The notes beneath the pieces were generated by a model. The model saw only the letters and a program-made list of their open reading frames with translations. It did no database searches and had not been told where the DNA came from. Below, one piece after another: positions 28,751 through 40,898 of a stretch of DNA of 64,000 bases; the stretch's first letter is position 1, and each line of letters begins with the position of its first letter. The stretch is from Cannabis sativa. Its lineage: Eukaryota; Streptophyta; Magnoliopsida; Rosales; Cannabaceae. The stretch covers positions 22,072,001 through 22,136,000 of the forward strand of contig NC_083603.1 in NCBI RefSeq assembly GCF_029168945.1, in the 5' to 3' direction. The translations under genes were made by a program, and so were the position numbers.

Positions 28751-29009
28751 TATACGGAATACCGCCTTATTTTTTCTGATTGATCCTACTTTCTAGTTTT
28801 TCTCATCAGTCCACCTAACAAAAATTCTACAAACAGATCCCACCCGTTGATCTTGAGGACTCAATTAGCCACACAATTATGTCAACAACTTGTAGAAGTA
28901 AGGGTTATTCCTACATCAAAATATTTGTTTAATATTAATATATATTCATAATAACAAAATAAGTAGTTTACTAATTTGACCTAATTAAACCTTTTATTAT
29001 GATAGGTCA

Positions 29010-31410
29010 ATCGCAAAATAGGGTCACTCGATTTTGAGAATTGCTACAAAATGTGCCATCTGAAGCAATTTTACTTCCGTCGGTTCCCATATGCATAAAT
29101 TGTAAAGCAAAGAAATTTATCCGTTAAACAAATGGATTTTGTTGTGCAGATGGAAAATTTATCTGGCCACAAATGAAGTTCTAAATGAACTTTACACATT
29201 ATTAACCTCCAACACAAGTGATTCTGCACATTTTTATACATATATTCAAACTTATAACAACCAATTTGCTTTCACATCGTTGGGCATTAAATGTGATCAA
29301 AATCTCTGCCAAATAAATAATGGAATATACACTTTTAAAGCCCAAGGACAAATCTACCACAACATCATAGATTTGCTTCCTTCTGATGGTTATCCCTCTA
29401 ATCTCCAATTATATTTCTATGACACGGAAAATGAGTTAGAGAATTGACTATTTAATTCACAATACAGAATGCTCCCAACAGTCACAAGTCAACTCATCAA
29501 TATTCTTCGCATCAATTCGTACTCTATTTTCTTCTGCTCACTTGGTGATATGCCAGATTTGGAAAGACAAATAATAGATGTTAGGAATGATGTTGGCCTA
29601 GATCAACGTGTATTCAATGCCCCTACTTCTTCACAAGTAACAACAATATGGGTTGAAAATGAAGATGAAAATCAAAATGGAAGACGTGATATCTTTGTAT
29701 ATAACCATTCCGATAGACAATTCAAAGTTCAATATTACTATGGCTGTTATGACTCACTGTAATATCTATTATTATTTATGTATGGTGATATACTAGTTCG
29801 CATAAAGAGATTGAAAGGATTGGAGAAAACCAATCAAGATCCGTTAAACAAACTCAAACAACAAACCCTCGACAATCATCAACTGCAAAAGAATTACTAG
29901 CAACAGAAGAAGAAGGTCATCAATCCTTGAATATGTATAAATATATATAAATATATAGGTATAAATCACTTTTTTTTCACATCTAACAATGTTATACTTT
30001 CTTCAATTCAAACTGATGCAGTTGCAACCCAAGAAACAAAAGTCTCAAAAGTTTTGTGCCATGAATATTATTGCTTCAAGTTCCAAATAAGAGAAAATGA
30101 AAGATCAATTTTTCTACTCTCTGGTCGGCTACTGCAACAATATGCAGTAAACATGTATGTCAAGATGGAGTCCTCAAGATTGGATTATAATAAAGGCCAA
30201 CAAAGACACATTCGAACAGAATTATATCAAGGTATAGTTGACACGATTACGCTGGGAGAACAAGACACTTCTAATGTTGGGAAACGAATCATACTGCCTT
30301 CATTTTTCATTGGAGGACCAAGAGACATGAGGAAGAGATACATGGAGGCAATGGCGTTAGTACAACGCTATGGTAAACCTGATATTTTTCTAACAATGAC
30401 ATGCAACCCAAACTGGAAGGAAATCAATAATGAATTATGTCAACAGGAAGAGAGCCACAATAGACCTGATCTGGTTGCACGAGTATTTCATGCAAAACAA
30501 GAGGAATTAAAGGATAAGTTGTTCAAAAAAGAGATATTCGGCAAGGTCTCAGCATATGTCTACGTATCGAGTACCAAAATAGAGGTCTTTTGTATGCACA
30601 TTTTTTAATTATATTACAAAGGGATTGGAAAGTCCATGCTCCTGAATCTTTCGATGAGATCGTATAAGCAGAGATTCTAGATAAAAACTCTAACATCCAT
30701 TTGCATAAGGCGGTTGTAAAACACATGATGCATAGACCTTGTGGAGAATTGAACAAAATAAACGTGTGCATGAAAGGGGAGAATCCACGATGCAAAAAGA
30801 ATTTTCCAAAATGGTATGCTGTTGTTACGTCTGTCAAAAATGACTGTTTCCCTATTTATAGGCGTTCAAATAATGGTGTGACTGTGAAGGTCAGGGGGGA
30901 AACATTAGACAATCGTTGGGTTTTCCATACATCCCATATCTCCTTGCCACATTTGACTTCCACATTAATGTAGAAATATGCTCTACAGTGAAGGCGGTAA
31001 AGTATCTCTATAAATACATTTACAAAGGCCATGACCGTGTTGCATTCAACTTGGTCTCCAAATCAAACAATCAACTAGTTGATGAAATACATCAGTTCCA
31101 GATAGCTCGATGGATTGCTGCCCCTGAAGCAATATGGAGAATATACGGTTTTATTGTAAATGAGATGTCCCCAACAGTATATAGCTTGCATTTACATCTC
31201 AAGAATCAGCATCCGATTACATTCCGAGGAAATTCTGACTTGTCAAACATTGCTAATACTAAATATTATAAAAAATCAATGTTAACAGAATTCTTTGAAT
31301 TAAATAGAGTAGATGAAAATGCAAGGATGTTACTGTACAAACAAATTCCTGAATACTATGTTTTGAACAATCAAAGTAGAAAGTGGACTCCACAGAAAAA
31401 AAGACAGTAA
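29010..31410 (+). pseudogene. Helitron Rep domain (HUH/Y2 endonuclease), broken
   Basis: Family blocks appear in order: a zinc-finger-like part (CINCKAKKF, CCADGKF), FAFTSLG, LGDMPDLERQ, NAPTSSQVTTIWVE, YYGCYDSL, GRLLQQYAV, IGGPRDMRKRYMEAMALVQR, KPDIFLTMTCNPNW, then the HUH region and a tyrosine motif KYLYKYIYKGHD (about 30994-31035). The frame shifts at about 30570, 30920 and 31390, with further in-frame stops (for example right after YYGCYDSL at 29762). In the metal-binding HUH motif the first histidine is replaced by tyrosine (30593-30595, reading LLYAHFL). The two tyrosines that join DNA are still present. It cannot be active. Confidence 0.85.
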
Positions 31411-33849
31411 TAGGGCATATTATTACATCAAACCCATTAGAAGGCAAAAGATATTTTTTGCGGATACTTCTAAATCACGTAAAAGGGTCGTTATCGTTCG
31501 AAGATATCAGGACAGTACATGGCGTACTGGCGCCAACATATCGTGATGCAGCAACAATGCATGGATTGCTACATAGAGATAGTTGCTTAGAAGACTGTTT
31601 ACACGAAGCATCCCTTTATCAAATGACTTCCAGTTTGAGGCAATTGTTTGCAACAGTATTGGTCTACTGTAATCCGAACAATCCCAGAGAACTTTGGGAA
31701 CATTTTGAGGAACAAATGTCACTCGATATCAAAAATTCAGAAAATGGTACAGGAAACGTAAGATATCTAGTATTGCGGTCAATATCTTCAACAATTGAGT
31801 CAATGAGAAAAGACATCAGTTCATACCAATTTCTTGACGAAGACATTGTCTTTGAGAATGACGAATTTTAATCCAGAGAAATTAATGATGAATTGGATGT
31901 AGAAATTCCAGAAGAAGATGTTACAGTGTCAGAATGACTTAATACTAAGCAACAAAAAGTATATAATGTAGTAATGGAAAGTATTTCATAAAAAAAAAAC
32001 AATGCGTTATTCGTGGATGGGCCCGGTGGGACAGGTAAAACATACCTATACAAGGCGTTGCCTGCAAATGTATGATCTAATGGTGTCGTGGCACTCACAA
32101 CTGCTTCATCAAGTGTGGCAGTTAGGGCTGAGCATCGGTCGGTTTGGTCGGTTTTTTTCTATATGAAAATCTGAAATTTAGTTTTCAGTCTGGATTGGTG
32201 CAATCCAAAAACTGACCAACCAATCCAGAACCTATCTTAAAACCGACCGATTTGAACCTCAATTTGGTCAGTTTGAACCGCCCAAACCGAACTTTTTTTT
32301 TTAAAAAAAAAATGATCCAATTTATTCTATAAATACATTATTCTACATTTTACGACTACAAACATACAAATTAATTGTTCAAAACTAATTATCTTATTAT
32401 TTTAACTTTAATATTAATAAAAAAAAATAATATATTATTTTTATATATTATTAGTAACTATAATACATACAAAAAAAAACTTAATAAATTAATAAATATG
32501 TATAACGGTCGGTTTCAGTTTTTTCGGTCGGTTTATTACCTAGAAAAAAACCGACCATTCTATGGCAGTTTTAACTGTTAGTAGTTTTTTCCGGTTTTTC
32601 GGTTTCGTCAGTTTCGGTTCCAACGATGTTTGGTAGGTCGGTTTGAACAATTTTTTCAGTTTTCTAGATTTTATGCTCACCTCTAGTGGCAACATCTATT
32701 ATGCCTGGAGGTCGTACAACTCACTCACGTTTTAAGCTCCCACTCAATGTCGATGGAAAAAGCACATGATGTGTCAGCAAATAGATTGCACTTGCAAAAC
32801 TACTTTGTGCAGCAAAATTAATTATATGGGACGAGGCCCAAATGACTCGAAAGCAGCACATAGAAGTGTTAGATAAAATACTACAAGACATTAACGATAC
32901 AACCTTACCATTTGACGAAAAGGTAATTGTTTTTGGAGGAGATTTTTGACAGGTTTTACCTGTGGTACAAAAAGGAACGAGACAAGAGCAGATACATTCC
33001 AGCTTGGTTTATTCATACATGTGGCCTACCTTGACTAAATTTTGACTAATTCAAAATATGAGAGCCAGGTTGGATCCGTTATTTTTTGACTATGTGTTGT
33101 CAGTGGGCAATGGCATGCCACCACACAATCAATGACAACATCAAAATTCCAAATGAAATGCTTGTACCATACAATGATGACATCAGTTCTTTAAATATCT
33201 TGATAGAAAATGTTTTCCACAACATTCAGCAATATCCAGAAAATGTGTCTACCATGATGAATCGTGCAATAATAACACCAAAGAACATCTTTGTCAATGA
33301 CATAAATTCGTTGTTAATTGGACGGTTCCCAGGAGAAGTCCACCTCTATTACAGTAGGGATGAGGCGGTAGATAATACTGAGCAATCGGTAATGGAAGAC
33401 TTCCCTCACATGAATTAAAACTCAAAAAGAATTGTCCCATCATGCTGCTTAGTAACATTAATCCTTCTAAAGGTTTATGTAATGGAACACGTTTAATATG
33501 TCGGACATTAGACCAAAATGTCATAGATGTTGAAATTTCCATGGGATACCATATCGAAAAAAGAGTGTTTATTCCAAGAATACCATTCCTGCCAAATGTG
33601 GATGAAAATAGTAGTTTTCCATTCAAACGAACGCAATTCCCAATTAGATTGAGTTTCGCAATGACTATAAATAAGTCACAGGGACAAACATTGGATTACG
33701 TTGGGATCTATTTACCACAACCTATTTTTTCACACGGTCAGTTATATGTAGCAATATCAAGAGCAAAGACATCATTGACAGTTAGAGTCTTAATCCGACC
33801 TGTTTCAACTTCCCAACAAGATAAGAATTCGATTAAAAACATCATGTAG
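31410..33849 (+). pseudogene. Helitron PIF1-type helicase domain, broken and split by a MITE
   Basis: Superfamily 1B helicase motifs are visible: Walker A FVDGPGGTGKTYLYK (about 32010-32053), Walker B IIWDEAQM (about 32819-32842), motif III GGDF followed by a stop and QVLPV (32935-32965), and the C-terminal block TINKSQGQTLDYVGIYLP and HGQLYVAISRAK (33661-33770). Upstream, GVLAPTYRDAATMHGLL and NPRELWEHF are normal Helitron spacer blocks. The TGA at 32947-32949 replaces an expected arginine codon. A 563-bp MITE (32123-32685) separates motifs I and II, and frame changes occur near 33060 and 33420. Confidence 0.87.
32123..32685. mobile_element. hAT-type MITE inside the helicase relic
   Basis: Terminal inverted repeats tagggctgagcat and, from the right, tagaggtgagcat match at 11 of 13 positions. 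The flanks gtggcagt (32115-32122) and gtggcaac (32686-32693) form an imperfect 8-bp target duplication, the size expected for hAT. The interior has many ggtcggttt blocks on both strands and no ORF of note. Helicase coding sequence resumes right after the element. Confidence 0.82.
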
Positions 33850-34085
33850 ACAGAGTTATTAGCATTATCTTGTTTAAATTAATCTCTTCAAAAAACTTGC
33901 AAAGTGACCGTGTAATTAGCTTTCTTAAACTCTTGAATGTTTCATATATCAATCTAAATGCTTTTAAAATATGATTTATTATTGTTTTCATATTAATATT
34001 ATATTGCATTATTATTTTATTACATTTGAGACACTGCTTCTTCTCACAATAAGTTTTTAATTTTATTTAAATTATTAAATGAGCA

Positions 34086-34952
34086 CATCAGATGCTGACT
34101 CTACACCAATCAGTAGATGACATCACTCCAACCACAGTTGGATGGAAAATGAAAATGATAGTTCAACATAAATTTCCACCACGAACAAGTATGAATTCAC
34201 CACTTCCATATCAAAAGTTATTTTTATATAATCCAAAGGTAGACTCATTTCACTTTGGAAGACACTTTGCATGAGTTACACACCTACTACATCAATAATG
34301 CCCGTGTCAACAAAACACATGCAAGATATCTTAAAAATGACACAAATTACCATTATGGCTGGACGTTGAACTCAAAAACACAAGTTGTTGAAGTCCAAGA
34401 AGAAGGCAAACAAATTTCTAAACCAGTCCATGAATTCATTGCGTTTAAGAACTTGTCATCTGACAAATACTCCAACAAACCACAAGGTAACTTCGGATCT
34501 CCACAATATAACACATAACAAATAATTTACGAAGTTTTAAGTAACGTTACATTCAATTTTTAGATATCATAGGTATAGCTGTCAAAATAAACCCAACAAA
34601 AGTGATGAACACAATTTATGGACAACGAACAATATAAGAAATATGTCTAATCGATGACAGGTATATAAAATATAACATGCAAATACATAATGATAATCTT
34701 TATTGGAGCACTTATAATAATTTAATGTGGATTTAAAATTATGATACATAGCAAAACTAATAATACCATTTTTTTTTTCAATTTCAGTTGTAGCTTCAAC
34801 CCGATCTATTTGACTCTGTGGGATGCTTTGGTACAAGATATTAGTCAAAAATTATCTGAAGTTATTGAAAACAACCTAATAATAATGGGAACAAAGATGA
34901 TTGTTCAAACTAAGAGAGGTACTTATATACTAAAAAACACCATATATATTCC
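34086..34952 (+). pseudogene. RPA-like gene carried by the Helitron, 5' part
   Basis: Blocks resembling the large RPA subunit DNA-binding region follow the helicase: ARYLKNDTNYHYGWTL and VHEFIAFKNLSSDKYSNK (34255-34470), then LTLWDALVQDISQKL (34808-34850) and NTIYIP at the edge of element A. Plant Helitrons often carry RPA-like genes, which would coat single-stranded DNA during rolling-circle transposition. The frame is cut by stops and possibly introns. The gene resumes on the far side of element A at 57521. Exon borders cannot be set. Confidence 0.6.
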
Positions 34953-36846
34953 TGTTGGGTTTTATGCCCTAAATAAAACTCATTTCAATATAATCAGATT
35001 TACTTATTAATATAGATCAGAAATAACATTTAATGTTGCATGGTTCACATGATTTATTTCATGATTATATGTACATAATGTATAAATTCATCTGAAATCC
35101 TTTTCACATACTTGATCCTGTTTATTGTGCCGTCAACACATTGGAAAGTAAACATGACTATGTGAATAAAGTTTTCTAGATTTACCAGACATAGGGTTTT
35201 ACTGATATGATAATCTACAACAGAGTTTACTTGCATTGAGAGAAGTGCTATGTTCTTTCCAGAGCATTGGTTAAAGTAAAGCTCAGGTTGGATGCATGGA
35301 GTATGCATCGGAAGGGACCGATATTGAACTTTGACTTAGATTTATTAAACTTACCGTAATATCTATTCAAGTCAATATCGCCTAGTTGATCCTAGATCAA
35401 ATGTTCTTAATCCTGTTATGATTAGGCTCAATCTTGAAAGGCTATTCGTGTTCTTTGATTTGTTAGTTAAGCCTACTTTTAGGTCAGGGTGATACGTACA
35501 TTTTGGGAACACGGTAGTGCAATTGAGTGGGAGCGCTAGCATAAACATGGAATCTATAGCTTCTATCTGGCGAATAGTAAGCAAAGGATGATCTCCTTCG
35601 AGCTTGACCAAACGAACATAAATGGTGGAGTACTCATTTCACATAAGCTGAAATATCATTTATACGGGGTCAAGTGTTTTAAGGAATAAATACATTGTAG
35701 GGTGTAACGGTAATCTAATCCCTTTACAGTGTAAATCATTCATATAGAGGATCATTGATCACATTAGGATTATAACAATGGATAACTAATGATGCATCTA
35801 TATGGTGGAACAGATAGAACATTCTATATACTGAGAGTGCAATTCTAAGTTCTATGCGTGAGTTCAACGAAGAATTAATAAGTTAGTGAATTTTAGTGCT
35901 AAATTCTTGATCTACTTATTGGAAGCTCGGTTATATAGACCCATCGTCCCCGCACTAGTTGAGATAATATTGCTTGTAAGACTCATATAATTGGTTTTGA
36001 TTAATCAATTATAATTCTCAAATTAGACTATGTCTATTTGTGAATTTTTCACTAAGTAAGGGCGAAATTGTAAAGAAAGAGTTTTAGGGGCATATTTGTT
36101 AATTATGATACTTTGTATGGTTCAATTAATAAATATGATAAATGACAATATTATTTAATAATTATTTATAGTTATTAAATAGTTAGAATTGGCATTTAAA
36201 TGGTTGAATTAGAAAAGTGGCGTTTTTTAGAAAATCAGATGCAGAAAAGATAAAACTACAAAATTGCAAAAAGTGAGGCCCAAATCCACTTGTATAGGGC
36301 CGGCCACTTTTGTAGGAAATTTAAACTGATATTTTTATTATTTTAATGCCAAATAATTCAAACCTAACCCTAGTGGAATGCTATAATTAGATAGTGAAGG
36401 CTTCAAGAAAATTACACTTTTCTTCTGACACTTCTGATTCAGAAAAACCTGAGCCTTCTCTCTCCCTATCTGGCCGACCACTCCCTCTCTCTTTCTTCCC
36501 TCTCAAATTTCGAAATTCTTAGTGTCTGAGTAGTGCCCACACACAGCAAGTGATACCTCAACCATAGTGAGGAAGATCGTGAAGAAAGACTTTCAGCAAG
36601 AAGGAGTTTCAGCATCAAAGATTCAGAGAAAGAGATCCAGGTTCAGATATTGATAATGCTCTGCTACAGAAAGGAATCAAGGGCTAGATATCTGAACGGA
36701 AGGAGTCATATTATTCCGCTGCACCCAATGTAAGGTTTCCTAAACTTTATATGTGTTTATTTCATCGTTTTAGAAAGTTCATATTTAGGGTGTTAATCAA
36801 CATACTTGTGAGTAGATCTAAGATCCTGGTAAAATAAATTCCAACA
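34953..36846 (+). mobile_element. 5' LTR of element A
   Basis: TGTTGGGTTTTAT ... TTCCAACA, 1,894 bp. At the promoter TATA position it reads tataattag (36382 on) instead of TATAAATAG seen in the 3' partner, so the promoter may be weakened. A Copia-type primer-binding site follows at once. Confidence 0.93.
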
Positions 36847-36866
36847 ACTGGCCTCAGAGCCATGGT
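36847..36866 (+). other. Primer-binding site of element A
   Basis: actggcctcagagccatgg lies directly after the LTR. Compared with the TGGTATCAGAGCC consensus, two bases are changed. Confidence 0.8.
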
Positions 36867-37124
36867 AATTGATTTACTTGCAAGAACTTTGGACTTTAAA
36901 ACGATTGTTTGTTTGTTTTTGGATGGTATCATGTTGTATTGAGCGTTATTTGATGATTGATTGGTGTTTGTGAATTTTCGTGAAAAATAATTGAATATCT
37001 GCTTCTAGAATTATTTTTATTGGATAGTATGGAAAAATTAAGCAAGTTAATTTTTTACAGAACTCAATTTCGATTTAATTTGAATTAGTTATGATTTTTT
37101 AAAGTTTCGAAAAAATCGGGGTTG

Positions 37125-37250
37125 AGCTGAAACCCTCGTGCGCGCGCGGAAATCCTGCCAGAACCCACCAGCGCCGAGTTTTCAGCCCCATGCACTCCCC
37201 ATGCGCGCGCGGACGGGTATGCATAGCATCCCCTCCGTACAGCTTGCAAT
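37125..37250 (+). other. GC-rich island in the element A leader
   Basis: This contains two gcgcgcgcgg runs in AT-rich surroundings. It is the counterpart of 10541-10670 and 47400-47660. No conserved reading frame was found across the three copies. Confidence 0.6.
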
Positions 37251-37299
37251 TTTTTTCGTTTTCTTCGTTTTTTCATGCTTTTTCATGGAATTAACTTCC

Positions 37300-40280
37300 G
37301 ATTTTTTGTGTAGTTCTGTATTTATACTATTACTATTCCTAATTCAATTCTAATTATCATTATGAATTAATTTAATATTTTTTAAATTTAATTCAAGATA
37401 TTAGTGTAATTTGAATTTAAAAATAGTTAGTATCTATCTTATTTGCTTAATAATCTATCTTATTTTTAAATTTGATTATATCTTATCTTTTTTTAAAAAA
37501 AATTATGGTCAGATTTTAAATATTTTTAAATTAATTTTTTTTTAAATAATTTGACCTTATTTAAATTTAAAATAAGATAACTATAATCATGTAATTTTAA
37601 ATAGATGTAAGATATTTTGCTAACTTTTAAATTTTGTTATTTTATTTATTTAAATTACATTTAAAATCTGAAAAAGATATTCATTTATCTTTTTTAATTT
37701 TTTATTTAATTTCTATTTATAAAATAACATTTAATTTTTAAAAGTAGTTAGCAAATTTTGAAATGATATTTAGGTTGGTTGAAACTTATTTTTTCAAAAT
37801 TGTAGGTTTAATTTTAAATTTAAATTTTTTAATTTAATTTCGAAATTTTTATTTCAATTTTTTTTTTTTAAATTTTCGAAAATTATTTTTTTATTTAATT
37901 AATTATTTATTTCGAAATTAATTATTTAATTTAAAATTAAATAAATCCTACATCCAACTATCCAGCTAACCTTGTTGCAGGAGTATGTGTTTTAGCTTAT
38001 GTGTAAGTTTTCAAAACCTATTATTACTTGATTGCAAATAGCCATGGTTACTTTTTGCCAGATCTAATGATCTGATGGCTCCCTTGGTCAAGTAAATAAT
38101 TCGTAACAGGTATATTTACAATCTTCTTTCATTTGTGTATGACCTAGCAACATGATAGGACCCATCCAAAGTGTGCCTGTGTGAGCCTATGTGTTTAATT
38201 TCATTATAGATGCATATAGGTTGTTGTTACTAAATAAAATGTCATAGTTCTTGATAGATTTTATTTAGGCCCATTTAGTTTTTGGGCCTATTCAATTAAT
38301 AACAGTTGTTCATTTTAAGGTTAAATTCCTCTCTTTTGGGTCTTGTGTGAGAGTTGGGAGCCATAGTAGTGGGTACGACATACTGAACCCAGCACCCCCT
38401 CACATGAACCACCCCAATTGTGAAGGCCCATTTGCCTGATTTGAACAACTGTACTAGGTTAATTACACTAGTTTAACCTAATAAAATTGATTAGCAACAT
38501 AATTAATTTCATTTATTTTGAAATTAATTTAAGAAAACCATAGTTTAAAGAATTTTTTATTCTAAGCTAAACTATATGTATTTTCTTATATTTAATTAAA
38601 TATAGAATTATAACCATCTAGATTTTTTCTGAAGCTTAATTCAAATTTTTCATTAGATATTCCTATTTAAGTTGATATTTAGTTATCTATAACTAACCAG
38701 CTTAAATCTGAATATCTTTTGGATTTAAAATTTCAAAATTAAGTTGAGGAATTTTAGGCATTGGTTATTAGATTCTTTAGATATTTTTTAAGTTAATATC
38801 TTTTCGAATATTAACTTAAAATGGAATATTTTAGATATTTTTTAAGTTAATATGTTTTTGAATATTAACTTAAAATGGAATATTTTTTAAATTAAGTGGT
38901 TACAACTTAATTTTTGATATTTAATTAAATTTAAATTTGAAAATATTTAAGTTCTAGATTTTTTCTAATACAACTTAAATTAGATATTTTTTTAAATTTT
39001 GTGAAAAAGATACTTAGTCAAATAAGATATTTTCTAGAGAGTTATTTCTAGACTACTTATTATTTCTAATATTAAATAGGAAAATATTATACTTTGTGAA
39101 ATTAATTATTTATATAATTAATTTTGGTAAAATTTATTTTAAGTATATTTTCCTAGTATTAAACTAGAGATTAATAATTAAGCCTTCTCTACACTTAATT
39201 ATTTATTTCTTGAATTTAATACATTTAATTAATTTAAAAATTAAATATCTAAGTTGATTTTCATCATGATACTTAAATATTTCTTTTTCATGACACTTAA
39301 TTAAATAGAAAATTATTTTTAGTTGAAATTTATTTTTTCAACTAAATTTAAATAATTTTCAAAATATATTTTTTTTTTATTTTATTAATCAAATTTCGAA
39401 ATTGCATTTTTTAAATGTTGGAATTTCGAATTGTATTTGAAAAATAGATTAAAGTTGTAAATTATTTATTTTAATTTTGGACCAACTTAAATCAATGATT
39501 TTTTCATATAATGATTAATTAAAATAAATGAAGTAAAATATATTCTTTATTTTATTAATCAATTTTCGAAATTGCATTTCATAATGCAAGATGCTTTTGA
39601 ATTTATCTTGAAAAATAGATTAAGTTGTAAATTAATTATTTATTTTAATTAATTCTTGGATCAACTTAAATCAATGATTTTTTCATTTATTGATTAATTT
39701 AAAATAAATTGAATTAAAGCATATTATTAGAAATTGAATTAATTAGTCAAAGGAAAATCTAGATAGATGATATTTTTGCTTGAAGTATTTTTCTAGTGTA
39801 TTTAATTAAATAGAAAATTAATATTTAAGTTGATTTTCATCATCATACTTAAATATTTGAAATTTTTCTTATATATATTTAATTAAATAGGAAAATTATA
39901 TTTTCTGTTGTAAATTAATTTTGGGCCAACATTAAATTAGAATAATTTTTTCAGGATTTATTTTTTATTTTAACATGCATTTTACGAAAATTGTATTCTT
40001 AAATACTTTAATTTTTTGAAATGCAATATATATTTATAGAAAATAAAATTTGAGTTGTAAATTAATTTAAATTAATTTTGTAACAACTTAAATTGAATAT
40101 TTTTCTAAATATTTATTGGAAATCATTACTAAGATGGAAATAATTCATGTTATTTTCATATCCATCCAAGTAAAATTTATAAATATTAAATTAAAATTTA
40201 TATTTAGAATTTTTCATTCTAAATTGAAAATTTTAATTAAATAAATATATATTTAAAATAAATAGATTAATAAAGAAAAT
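37300..40280. other. AT-rich non-coding internal region of element A
   Basis: Low-complexity A/T sequence without ORFs, with the hairpin pair at 38786-38875. A less AT-rich island at about 38150-38450 (cccagcaccccctcacatg block) is conserved in elements 1 and B. Confidence 0.7.
38786..38875. repeat. Two tandem hairpins in element A
   Basis: TTTTAAGTTAATAT and its complement ATATTAACTTAAAA flank an 8-base loop at 38786-38821. A second copy at 38840-38875 has changes in the loop and one stem base. They correspond to 8935-9024 in element 1. Confidence 0.8.
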
Positions 40281-40376
40281 CAAAGAAAATACAACTCTGT
40301 TTAAATAATGAGCTTTATTATTAAGATATTCGATCTCCATTGTGGGTTTTACACCGCGTTTGTTTTAGTGAGTAAT

Positions 40377-40898
40377 CCTCCCTAATGGAGGAACGTTCAT
40401 TAGCAATTTCGCACCATTTAATCTCGAATGATAAGTAGTTTGTAAGTGTTTTGTATGGTATAGATCACCGTAATGGTGGCGACCATACTTGACTTGCAAA
40501 TTATGAAACAATGGTGGAAGCTCATAAGATAGAATTGCCTTGACTCTCGCCTAAACAGGACAACGCTGAATTCCAATCTTGATCGAATAAAAGGTTGCTA
40601 GAATGTTTAACATTTTAGATGAGCTCACAACTCTATTCAATGGATGGTATTTTTGACTCTCGCCTAAACGGGACACTGATATCAGTTTGTTGAAAACCTT
40701 GGAAATTATTTAGGATTGTAAGTTTTAGTATTTTCACTTGTCATTCCTACTTGCTATATGTTTAATAATTTCTGAATTGTGTATGAATTTATATTGAACC
40801 ATGTTATTTTCTGTTATTAAGTTGTAGTTTAATTTCGAATCTTTATTGTTGGTCTAAGTTGGCTTGTTTATCTAATGAGATAAATCCCTAGTGGATTT
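40377..40898 (+). repeat. Set of small hairpins with a shared loop (element A)
   Basis: CCTCC-CTAAT-GGAGG (40377-40391), CACC-GTAAT-GGTG (40466-40478), TCTCG-CCTAAA-CAGGA and TCTCG-CCTAAA-CGGGA (40545-40560, 40658-40673), and AAATCC-CTAGT-GGATTT (40882-40898). Stems differ but loops are alike. The same series occurs in elements 1 and B. Confidence 0.75.
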
